From JBHIFB01 sp046760905 (GTDB lineage: Bacteria > Gemmatimonadota > CAZMKB01), in contig JBHIFB010000137.1 of NCBI GenBank assembly GCA_046760905.1, forward strand, positions 1-8,274: a stretch of 8,274 nt of DNA, in the 5' to 3' direction. Below, piece after piece: positions 1-5,273 of this stretch. The number at the start of each line of letters is the position of its first letter. Position 1 is the stretch's first letter. The position numbers and the translations under genes were made by a program. The notes under the pieces were generated by a model that saw only the letters and a program-made list of their open reading frames with translations, was not told where the DNA came from and searched no databases.

Positions 1-47
1 GCTGCGTTTCACTTCCAAGATACGTCACCGTATTTGTGAAACGCAGC
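1..47. repeat. Nested perfect inverted repeat (hairpin)
   Basis: Positions 1-12 (GCTGCGTTTCAC) are exactly complementary to 36-47 (GTGAAACGCAGC). Inside the 23-nt spacer a second perfect 5-bp stem, ATACG (20-24) with CGTAT (29-33), closes a TCAC tetraloop. The whole element can therefore fold as a two-tier hairpin with a small asymmetric internal loop. No T-run follows the outer stem, so it is not a classical Rho-independent terminator. It could be a terminator of another kind for a gene left of the window, a dispersed palindromic repeat (REP-like), or an operator just upstream of the promoter at 54-82. The structure is directly visible; the role is unknown. Confidence 0.75.
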
Positions 48-53
48 ACTTAG

Positions 54-82
54 TTGACAGGGAAGGCTTTTTATCATATAGT
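54..82 (+). promoter_or_regulatory. Sigma70-type promoter of the peptidyl-prolyl isomerase gene
   Basis: A perfect -35 box TTGACA (54-59) is followed after 17 nt by TATAGT (77-82), five of six matches to the consensus -10. Transcription would start near 89-90, leaving a leader of about 70 nt before the ATG at 159. The leader contains a small stem, ATGCA (94-98) with TGCAT (108-112). The palindrome at 1-47 ends 6 nt upstream of the -35 box. This is a sequence match only. Confidence 0.6.
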
Positions 83-158
83 TTCTCACGTTCATGCAGG
101 TTTCGCTTGCATACCCTATGACTCTCAAATCAAGGACTAAGAAACAGGAGGAACAGAG

Positions 159-758
159 ATGAGATCTTTCGTCGTTCCCGGGGCAGTCCTCATTGCACTC
201 ACCCTGGCACCCTTATTCACGCTCGGCATTATTGCTGGGGCCAGTGAGTCTGAGTCAAACCCCGTTGTCGTGATGGAAACCAGCATGGGCGCCATCACAA
301 TTGAGCTTTACAGGGACAAAGCTCCGATATCGGTTGAGAATTTCCTCTCTTATGTGAAGGATGGATTTTACGACGGCCTGATCTTTCACCGGGTGATCGA
401 AAATTTCATGATACAGGGAGGCGGTTTCACACCTGATATGCAGAAGAAGGATACGAAGGCCCCTATAAAGAACGAGGCCGGCAATGGCCTGTCGAACAAG
501 CGCGGGACAATCGCCATGGCCAGAACCAGGGTCATCGATAGCGCCACCTCCCAATTCTTCATAAACGTGGTGGATAACTTACAGCTCGATCATAAGGACG
601 AGACCATAGATGGCTTTGGATATTGCGTGTTCGGGAAAGTGACTGACGGGATGGACGTCGTCGACAAAATAAGGAAGGTTGAAACGGCCACGAAGAGTCG
701 GTATAGAAATGTTCCTGTTGATCCTGTTGTGATAAAGAAAGTCACTCTCAAGGAGTAA
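159..758 (+). CDS. ppiB: Exported cyclophilin-type peptidyl-prolyl cis-trans isomerase (PpiB-like)
   Basis: This 199-aa enzyme catalyses cis-trans isomerisation of X-Pro bonds and assists protein folding. Residues 1-28 form a signal peptide (long hydrophobic stretch, possible cleavage after A26-G-A28), so the mature enzyme should act in the periplasm or at the membrane. The cyclophilin fold spans about 35-199 and carries the hallmark FHRVI (77-81) with catalytic Arg79, FMIQGGGF (83-90) and SATSQFFIN (128-136). The C-terminal part (GYCVFGKVTDGMDVVDKI) closely resembles E. coli PpiB, which is normally cytoplasmic and about 164 aa; the extra length here is the export signal. The position equivalent to human CypA Trp121 appears to be Gln142, as expected for cyclosporin-insensitive bacterial enzymes. 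The ATG is set by an AGGAGGA site (146-152). The gene appears monocistronic. The family assignment is secure; the ppiB versus ppiA name is a choice by similarity. Confidence 0.95.
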   Translation: MRSFVVPGAVLIALTLAPLFTLGIIAGASESESNPVVVMETSMGAITIELYRDKAPISVENFLSYVKDGFYDGLIFHRVIENFMIQGGGFTPDMQKKDTKAPIKNEAGNGLSNKRGTIAMARTRVIDSATSQFFINVVDNLQLDHKDETIDGFGYCVFGKVTDGMDVVDKIRKVETATKSRYRNVPVDPVVIKKVTLKE

Positions 759-873
759 ACGGCAAAACAGAATACATCCCCTGCGGTCACGTCACGGTTA
801 TACCGCTCGGCCGGAAGGGGTAACCGGCCAAACAGAATATATCCGCTTTAGGTCGCATCACGGTTATCCCACT
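756..873 (+). repeat. Imperfect tandem duplication, about 50 nt per copy, 65-nt period
   Basis: The segment starting at the isomerase stop codon (756-806) recurs at 821-873. Both copies contain an ACAGAATAyATCC core, a GGTC block and an ATCACGGTTAT or GTCACGGTTAT block in the same order, with scattered substitutions and a few small indels. The first copy starts within the stop codon, so the duplication seems to have captured the gene's 3' end. The copies have diverged, so the event is not recent. No function is evident. Confidence 0.65.
795..829 (+). terminator. Weak alternative hairpins downstream of the isomerase gene
   Basis: Two mutually exclusive stems occur. One is CGGTTA (795-800) with TAACCG (821-826). 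The other is GGCCGG (809-814) with CCGGCC (824-829), enclosing a 9-nt loop. The second is GC-rich and lies about 50 nt after the stop codon, but no T-run follows, so intrinsic termination is doubtful. It could protect the mRNA 3' end or aid factor-dependent termination. Confidence 0.25.
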
Positions 874-1026
874 TGATGTGGCTGCAGTGGTTTGTTATAC
901 CAAAAGGAAAAATTTGACCCAGCACATGCGCCTCACATTCATCTAACCACCAGAAGATACCCCAAGTGAAACTCTAAGTTTTTTTATATAACCGGATTAG
1001 AATAACTGTCCAATCCATCACAAAAC

Positions 1027-1043
1027 TGGCAGGTTTTTTGCTT
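1027..1043 (+). promoter_or_regulatory. Sigma54 (RpoN) -24/-12 promoter of the pilin gene
   Basis: TGGCAGGTTTTTTGCTT matches the RpoN consensus TGGCACG-N4-TTGCW at all but one fixed position. The invariant GG (1028-1029) and GC (1040-1041) are separated by exactly 10 nt. Initiation would fall near 1052-1053, giving a leader of about 58 nt before the ATG at 1111. Sigma54 control of major pilin genes through PilR-type activators is established in Pseudomonas, Myxococcus and Geobacter. I could not identify an activator-binding site upstream. Confidence 0.72.
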
Positions 1044-1110
1044 AAATATGATACCAAGGTGTCCAGGCGGACTGGAATCTGTAGAACGAATCTTCTCAGG
1101 GGGGTAAAAT

Positions 1111-1467
1111 ATGTTTAAGAGGAAAAGGGGCGAAGGTTTCACGCTGATCGAGCTTGTGATGGTGATCACCATCATCGGTATTCTCGCGGCCGTAGCGATT
1201 CCCAATTATGTCGACATGAGAACCGAGGCACGGGAGGCTGCATGCAACGGTCTCAGGGGAACGCTGAACTCGGCTGCCGCCATATACTATGCCGATCAGG
1301 TCAAGCAGGGGAATGCGGGATCTTTCCCGGCGACTCTTGCGGCCGTGAAAGCACTCATTCCGAACTGGAACGAGGGTGACATTCCCTCGGGTCATACGTG
1401 GACCTGGAGTAGTTCGACCGGTAGAGTGAGCTGCTCTAATAATAATGTCGGTGCCAGCTACCATTAA
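1111..1467 (+). CDS. Type IV prepilin / pseudopilin (N-methylated major-pilin-like)
   Basis: The 118-aa precursor has a textbook class III signal: a 9-residue basic leader (MFKRKRGEG) cleaved before FTLIEL by prepilin peptidase, with Phe10 to be N-methylated and Glu14 at the conserved +5 position. The hydrophobic alpha1-N helix runs to about residue 30 (VMVITIIGILAAVAIPNY). The mature 109 aa have a compact globular part with Cys45 and Cys108, a possible disulfide pair. The Trp-containing C-terminal segment (HTWTWSSSTGRVSC) may form a beta-hairpin. The product would assemble into a type IV pilus or type II secretion pseudopilus in the envelope. SD AGGGGGG (1098-1104) fits the ATG. The gene stands alone, with no assembly ATPase, platform protein or peptidase next to it. 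The sigma54-type promoter favours a true pilin (PilA-like) over a pseudopilin, but the sequence cannot decide. Confidence 0.92.
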   Translation: MFKRKRGEGFTLIELVMVITIIGILAAVAIPNYVDMRTEAREAACNGLRGTLNSAAAIYYADQVKQGNAGSFPATLAAVKALIPNWNEGDIPSGHTWTWSSSTGRVSCSNNNVGASYH

Positions 1468-1540
1468 TTACTTGAGTCTAATTCTGACATTTGACAGCTC
1501 TCATCCGCCGAACCCGAAGGAAAAACCTGAGAAACCTTAC

Positions 1541-1564
1541 CTGGTATATGAACTGGTATATGAA
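1541..1564 (+). repeat. Perfect 12-bp tandem repeat (two copies) in convergent gap
   Basis: CTGGTATATGAA occurs twice head-to-tail (1541-1552 and 1553-1564). It lies in the 143-nt gap between the convergent pilin and dipeptidase genes. I see no clear bidirectional terminator in this gap; only short scattered complementarities occur. The repeat is probably a slippage product. An overlapping 92-codon frame (1445-1723) contains it, but that frame overlaps both flanking genes and resembles nothing known to me. Confidence 0.8.
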
Positions 1565-1610
1565 AATGGCGCGGGGTCTGGCCGATTCACGGGGAACCTG
1601 CCTCGCAACG

Positions 1611-2261
1611 TCATTCCTGGCTCCCTGATGGTAAGGTCGTTTCTCCGGGTATCAAATCCAAAACCGGATATTTCTCCCAGCTCACGTAATCGAAATGCCA
1701 CCATTCGGTGGGAAGAGGTATGAACCCTTCCGAGGCCATGACCTCTTCAAGCAGCTTCGCATTCTTTGCCGCCGTCGTATCGGCTCCCGCATAATCCCTG
1801 TGCGCTTTCTCAGAGAAATCATCGTAATCGGTGGGCATGTGAAGCAGTTTCCCTTTCGAATCAGCCAGGGTCACATCCACCGCCGCACCCCTGTTGTGCC
1901 TGGAGCCTTTCGCCGGGTTGGCGACATACCTTTCATCTGATACCTTCTGCCACATCTTCCTCTGTACAGAGAGCGGTCTGTACGCATCCCAGATAACAAG
2001 CTGGAGCCCTCTCTTCTCGAGACGCTCCTGCACCTTCTTCAGAGCAATCGCAACTTCCCTGCGAAGCAGACACTTCTCTGAACTGTAAAGTGCTTCACCG
2101 AACGCATTATCCGTGCCGGCATATTTGAGGTCGACTATTATACCCGGTATCATCGTCCTGACATCGACGAAATCGCCTTCTCCTCCCTGAGAAAAGACAG
2201 ATCGCACCGATAACACGCTTATGAGAATGACAGGCATGAGGAGAAATGGCGCTCGTTTCAT
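1611..2261 (-). CDS. ddpX: Exported D-alanyl-D-alanine dipeptidase (VanX/DdpX-like, peptidase M15D)
   Basis: This zinc dipeptidase of 216 aa would hydrolyse D-Ala-D-Ala. All family landmarks are present: AYRP (93-96) with the substrate-positioning Arg95, the zinc motif SRHNRGAAVD (120-129) with ligands His122 and Asp129, and EWWHFDY (186-192) with catalytic base Glu186 and third ligand His189. Residues 1-24 look like a signal peptide (basic MKR, hydrophobic core, VFS then Gln25), so the enzyme probably works in the periplasm. That suits scavenging of D-Ala-D-Ala or murein peptides (DdpX-like) better than cytoplasmic vancomycin resistance (VanX). The start at 2261 is chosen because GGAGGA lies 6 nt before it and a signal peptide follows directly. 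The frame remains open upstream to an ATG at 2375, but that would overlap the M24 gene and bury the signal peptide. It sits 94 nt after the M24 peptidase gene on the same strand. No vanH, vanA or sensor genes are nearby. Confidence 0.9.
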   Translation of the reverse strand: MKRAPFLLMPVILISVLSVRSVFSQGGEGDFVDVRTMIPGIIVDLKYAGTDNAFGEALYSSEKCLLRREVAIALKKVQERLEKRGLQLVIWDAYRPLSVQRKMWQKVSDERYVANPAKGSRHNRGAAVDVTLADSKGKLLHMPTDYDDFSEKAHRDYAGADTTAAKNAKLLEEVMASEGFIPLPTEWWHFDYVSWEKYPVLDLIPGETTLPSGSQE

Positions 2262-2299
2262 CAGAATCCTCCATCGCTCAATGTGGAATTTGAAATCAT
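2261..2299 (-). CDS. Possible 12-codon leader mini-ORF coupled to the dipeptidase gene
   Basis: An ATG at 2299 (minus strand) is preceded by GAGGAG at good spacing. It encodes MISNSTLSDGGF and ends in a TGA that shares its last base with the dipeptidase ATG (TGATG). This arrangement would allow translational coupling, and the downstream gene's SD lies inside the mini-ORF. The reading is direct; expression is inferred. The codon content shows no run of one amino acid that would suggest attenuation. It may be chance, produced by the duplicated SD segment described separately. Confidence 0.3.
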   Translation of the reverse strand: MISNSTLSDGGF

Positions 2300-2318
2300 G
2301 CTCCTCTATCGCTCCAAT
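2268..2318 (-). repeat. Imperfect direct repeat containing both Shine-Dalgarno sites
   Basis: On the + strand CCTCCATCGCTCAAT (2268-2282) and CCTCTATCGCTCCAAT (2303-2318) differ by one substitution and one inserted base. Read on the minus strand, each copy carries a GGAGG- or GAGG-type ribosome-binding site. One copy precedes the dipeptidase ATG and the other precedes the 12-codon mini-ORF. A small local duplication could thus have created a second translation-initiation region. Confidence 0.6.
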
Positions 2319-2355
2319 TGAAACATCGACAATATATCTTTCTATATCCAATAGC

Positions 2356-3537
2356 TCAGACCACGTAGAGGACATCCTGAGGGTGCGATAGGAAACGACA
2401 CCCCTGCTCTTCGACGACTGCTATCTCCTCCACGGTTGCAACTCCGTATCCCTCGACTGTCACTCTTGGCTCCAGGGTATAGACCTGCCCCTTCTCGACC
2501 TTCGCGTAGGGTAGTTCTCCGTATCGTTCCCACCTCGGGCAGAGAAGCCCTGAGCCATCATGGGCCTTCCTTCCGATCTGGTGACCCAGTGCGTGGGGAT
2601 ATTCCTCATATCCGAGCGATGTTATGTGGCTCCTTGCCACATCATCCACCTTCCACCCTTCGATACCCGGTTCAAGGGCAGAGCTCGCCTTCTTCACCGC
2701 ATCCCTCACGGCCATAAACGCCTTCTCTGCGGCTTCCGGGGCGCTTTCCTCCCCGTTGTGGGCAACGTACCAGGTCCTTTGCATGTCGGAACAATAACCA
2801 AGATACCTCACGCCGAAGTCCACATTCAGGATATGCCCCGGTTCTATCTTTCTGTCGGTAGGGCCGTAGTGAGCCCCGGCAGACTCAGGCCCCGTAAAAA
2901 CCGAGGGGCAATATGCAGGATCCCAGGCCGCTTCCAGATCCCGCTTCTTCACCTCATGCAAAATGAAATGCGCTATGTCTTTCTCAGTGAGCCCTGGCCT
3001 GATCACTTCTGTAAGCTTTGATAGTATGTCCTCTGTTATTGTTATGGCGGCACCGATTCTCTCGAGCTCCTCGGGCGATTTCCTACCCCTGAGGGCGCTT
3101 ATGAGCTTTTCCGATGATATTATCCTATCGAGATAGGGAGTGTCCGCCAGATATTCGGTTAGTGTCAGATATACGCCATGGCTCAGCCCATCGGCAAGAA
3201 CGTCACTTGTCGAGTAATTCAGAGCTATGTTTTTAGGATCAGCACGCTCAATGGTTTCAAGAAGATCTTCCTTCAAGGACTCGACATAGGGCTTTACAAC
3301 GGTGTAGAGCCCTGCCGAGCTTACATTCGGTTCATCGAGGGAACCGACCAGCGCTATCCTCTCTCCCTCACGGGTGAAGATGAAAGCAGAGAGCCATGTC
3401 ACGTTCTTTCCCAGTATGAGTTCAAGCACAGGATCCGGGTTCGTTTCGCTCTCCCTCACGAGTGTTATCCACATGTCTATAGCGAGCTCGTTCATGATTG
3501 AAACTGCCTGGAGAACTTTCTCTTCCTGAATTTTCAT
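2356..3537 (-). CDS. M24 family metallopeptidase (Xaa-Pro aminopeptidase/prolidase-like)
   Basis: This 393-aa cytoplasmic protein (no signal peptide) would remove N-terminal residues preceding proline or cleave Xaa-Pro dipeptides. Residues 1 to about 145 form the creatinase/prolidase N-terminal domain. Residues about 155-385 form the pita-bread catalytic domain. All five dinuclear metal ligands are recognisable: Asp240 (NVDFG), Asp251 (CSDMQRT), His319 (HALGHQIG), Glu356 (TLEPRV) and Glu370 (ATVEEIAVV). His223 (GAHYG) is the probable substrate-site histidine. The ATG is supported by GGAGG about 7 nt upstream on the minus strand. It precedes the exported dipeptidase gene by 94 nt and may be co-transcribed with it, linking cytoplasmic peptide turnover to peptide scavenging. 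Members of M24 vary in specificity (PepP, PepQ, creatinase-like), so the exact substrate is not assigned. Confidence 0.92.
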   Translation of the reverse strand: MKIQEEKVLQAVSIMNELAIDMWITLVRESETNPDPVLELILGKNVTWLSAFIFTREGERIALVGSLDEPNVSSAGLYTVVKPYVESLKEDLLETIERADPKNIALNYSTSDVLADGLSHGVYLTLTEYLADTPYLDRIISSEKLISALRGRKSPEELERIGAAITITEDILSKLTEVIRPGLTEKDIAHFILHEVKKRDLEAAWDPAYCPSVFTGPESAGAHYGPTDRKIEPGHILNVDFGVRYLGYCSDMQRTWYVAHNGEESAPEAAEKAFMAVRDAVKKASSALEPGIEGWKVDDVARSHITSLGYEEYPHALGHQIGRKAHDGSGLLCPRWERYGELPYAKVEKGQVYTLEPRVTVEGYGVATVEEIAVVEEQGCRFLSHPQDVLYVV

Positions 3538-3623
3538 ATCACCGCCTCCGGAATGTTTCTACATGGATACGCTCAGCATAGTGATGTTCCCGTTCCGGTT
3601 CTAATTCAGCATTACCTTCTATA

Positions 3624-3652
3624 TAAATAGCACCTCCACTCTCAGCTGTAAA
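3624..3652 (-). promoter_or_regulatory. Candidate sigma70-type promoter for the M24 peptidase unit
   Basis: Read on the minus strand, TTTACA (3652-3647) is followed after 17 nt by TATTTA (3629-3624) within an A/T-rich TATTTATATAG stretch. The -35 box matches five of six consensus bases, while the -10 box is poor. The leader would be about 80 nt. It is offered because it is the best candidate upstream of the gene. Confidence 0.35.
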
Positions 3653-3745
3653 GAAGGATCGAGGCGATCAGAGGAGCTTCCCTCTCGCTCGGGATGTTGG
3701 TTGACAGGGGCCCGATCCTGAGAGGGGAATGGCACATTGGCCATC

Positions 3746-3775
3746 TTGACATGAGTGTATTTCTCAATTTATATT
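3746..3775 (+). promoter_or_regulatory. Sigma70-type promoter of the aldolase-FBPase operon
   Basis: A perfect TTGACA (3746-3751) is followed after 18 nt by TATATT (3770-3775), five of six -10 matches. Initiation would be near 3782, giving a leader of about 75 nt before the aldolase ATG. No operator or riboswitch can be recognised in that leader. Confidence 0.6.
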
Positions 3776-3856
3776 GCCGATAGATGTGGTACCAATCGGG
3801 TCTCGGGAGGCCGGGGTTTGATTAAAAGATACGATTTCTATTTATGGAGGGAGTAA

Positions 3857-5230
3857 ATGGAGTACAGTTCGATTGAAAGCATGAAAAACTGGCTTAAGGG
3901 TATCGTCGAGTGGGATGGAGAGTTTCTGCTCAAGGATGCGACTAAGTTCTCAGGAGACGTTCTCGATAAGCTCGTCTGGACCGTTGTCTTCGGTAAGGAT
4001 GATGATCTAAAAAAGACCGCAGCCTGGATTATACATATGGGAGGACACAGGTGTGGAATATGGCCTGCATCCATACAATCCTTCTACCAGGCGCGAGGGA
4101 GAGGGGAATTTTCCGGGTTCACGGTTCCCGCGATAAACGTGAGAGGCCTGACCTATGATGTCGGCAGGGCAGTTTTTAGGGCAGCGAATTCTCTAAACGT
4201 GGGGGCGCTGATCCTCGAAATCGCTCGCTCCGAGATCGGTTACACCGAACAGCGCCCGATGGAATATGGGGCGGTGATCACCGCTGCCGCTATGAAAGAA
4301 GGCTACAAAGGACCCCTCTTTTTACAGGGTGACCATTTCCAGGTCAATGCCAAGAAATACGCCGCCGATCCTGACAAGGAGTTAAACGCTGTTCGTGACC
4401 TGATAAAGGAGGCCATCGAAGCGAATTTCTTCAATATCGATATCGACACCTCAACGCTGGTCGATCTCAGCAAGTCCAGCATTACAGAGCAGCAAAGAGC
4501 CAACTTCGAGATAGCCTCCATGCTGACCGAGCATGTGAGAAACCTCGAACCCGAGGGCATTACCACATCCGTCGGTGGTGAGATCGGTGAAGTTGGCGGA
4601 AAGAACAGCACCGTTGAGGAGCTCACCGCCTTCATGGAAGGATACAACGAATCACTAGAATCGAGCGGAGGAGGTCTCACGGGAATCAGTAAGATCAGTG
4701 TGCAGACGGGGACATCACATGGAGGCGTGCCGCTGCCCGATGGAACGATAGCCGAGGTAAAGCTCGATTTCGACATTCTAGAGAAGCTGTCCAGGGTTGC
4801 TCGAGATGAGTACGGTCTGGCGGGTGCAGTTCAGCACGGTGCATCCACTCTTCCTGACGAGGCCTTCCACCACTTTCCCAGAACTGAGACAAGCGAGGTC
4901 CACCTCGCGACCGGCTTCCAGAACATCATATATGACTCGAGTGTCTTCCCGGATGACCTCAGGCAGGAGATCTACAGATTCCTCGGGGACAACTTCCAGG
5001 CGGAACGCAAGGAAGGTCAGACGGATGAACAATTCATCTACAAAACCAGGAAAAAGGGCTTCGGTCCCTTCAAGAGGCAGATCTGGAGCCTGCCTGCGGA
5101 TGTGAGAGGCACGATCGGCGATGAACTCGAAGCGAAGTTCAGGTTCCTTTTCGAGAAACTGAAGGTGGAAGACACGAAAGACCTGGTGAATCAGCACATC
5201 ACGCATAGAAAGTTTGAAATGGAGAAATGA
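3857..5230 (+). CDS. fba: Class II (zinc-dependent) fructose-bisphosphate aldolase, long form
   Basis: The enzyme would interconvert fructose 1,6-bisphosphate with DHAP and glyceraldehyde 3-phosphate. The class II landmarks occur in order: LQGDH (156-160), with catalytic Asp159 and zinc ligand His160; GGEIGEVGG (240-248), with Glu242; QTGTSHGG (283-290), with His288; and AVQHGAS (324-330), with His327. GFQNIIYDSS (353-362) fits the substrate-phosphate loop. At 457 aa it exceeds the usual 280-360 aa. The excess is about 85 residues before the first barrel strand and about 75 after 380, including an Arg/Lys-rich KTRKKGFGPFKRQ segment. The start is set by GGAGGGAG (3846-3853). The FBPase gene follows after about 40 nt, pointing to gluconeogenic or sugar-phosphate use. 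Related class II aldolases act on tagatose or sedoheptulose bisphosphates, so the substrate is inferred mainly from the neighbour. No frameshift or missing metal ligand is seen. Confidence 0.88.
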   Translation: MEYSSIESMKNWLKGIVEWDGEFLLKDATKFSGDVLDKLVWTVVFGKDDDLKKTAAWIIHMGGHRCGIWPASIQSFYQARGRGEFSGFTVPAINVRGLTYDVGRAVFRAANSLNVGALILEIARSEIGYTEQRPMEYGAVITAAAMKEGYKGPLFLQGDHFQVNAKKYAADPDKELNAVRDLIKEAIEANFFNIDIDTSTLVDLSKSSITEQQRANFEIASMLTEHVRNLEPEGITTSVGGEIGEVGGKNSTVEELTAFMEGYNESLESSGGGLTGISKISVQTGTSHGGVPLPDGTIAEVKLDFDILEKLSRVARDEYGLAGAVQHGASTLPDEAFHHFPRTETSEVHLATGFQNIIYDSSVFPDDLRQEIYRFLGDNFQAERKEGQTDEQFIYKTRKKGFGPFKRQIWSLPADVRGTIGDELEAKFRFLFEKLKVEDTKDLVNQHITHRKFEMEK

Positions 5231-5273
5231 GAATCTGGCGGCAACTGGCCGTGCATCGTGAAAGGAGACCGTG

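Larger units (their letters stand above)
759..1110 (+). other. 352-nt intergenic region between isomerase and pilin genes
   Basis: No credible coding region is seen on either strand. The region holds the duplicated block (to 873) and the hairpins described separately. A T-run at about 979-985 is preceded only by a 5-bp A/T-rich stem (969-973 with 977-981). The sigma54-type promoter lies at 1027-1043. A c-di-GMP-I riboswitch was considered because such elements can precede pilin genes, but its conserved core is not visible. Confidence 0.6.
3538..3856. other. 319-nt divergent intergenic region (M24 peptidase / aldolase)
   Basis: No gene is seen here. The region separates divergent transcription units and holds a candidate promoter for each direction. 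It also contains an imperfect hairpin, AGAGG (3670-3674) with CCTCT (3681-3685), extended by GCG/CGC across an ATC bulge. A second TTGACA at 3711-3716 lacks a good -10 partner. Confidence 0.6.

Noticed and set aside
875..1110. c-di-GMP-I (GEMM) riboswitch before the pilin gene
   Set aside because: The conserved GEMM core and receptor segments cannot be found in the leader.
1445..1723. 92-codon plus-strand frame between the pilin and dipeptidase genes
   Set aside because: It overlaps the pilin 3' end and runs antisense into the dipeptidase gene, has no recognisable motif and no clear ribosome-binding site.
1611..2261. Glycopeptide (vancomycin) resistance determinant
   Set aside because: VanX-like motifs are present, but the signal peptide and absence of vanH, vanA, vanR or vanS neighbours fit a scavenging enzyme better.
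2262..2375. In-frame upstream ATG extending the dipeptidase N-terminus by 38 residues
   Set aside because: It would overlap the M24 gene by 20 nt, place the signal peptide internally and ignore the strong GGAGGA site before the ATG at 2261.
3711..3716. Second TTGACA in the divergent intergenic region as another promoter
   Set aside because: No acceptable -10 hexamer lies 16-19 nt downstream.
3730..3744. TGGCAC as a second sigma54 promoter
   Set aside because: The position 10 nt after GG is AT, not the required GC.
4303..4776. 157-codon minus-strand frame inside the aldolase gene
   Set aside because: It is antisense to conserved aldolase motifs; its Ser/Pro-rich content is typical of a shadow frame.
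5271..5273. GTG as the fbp start codon
   Set aside because: It leaves only 3 nt to the AAAGGAG site; the adjacent ATG at 5274 has normal spacing.
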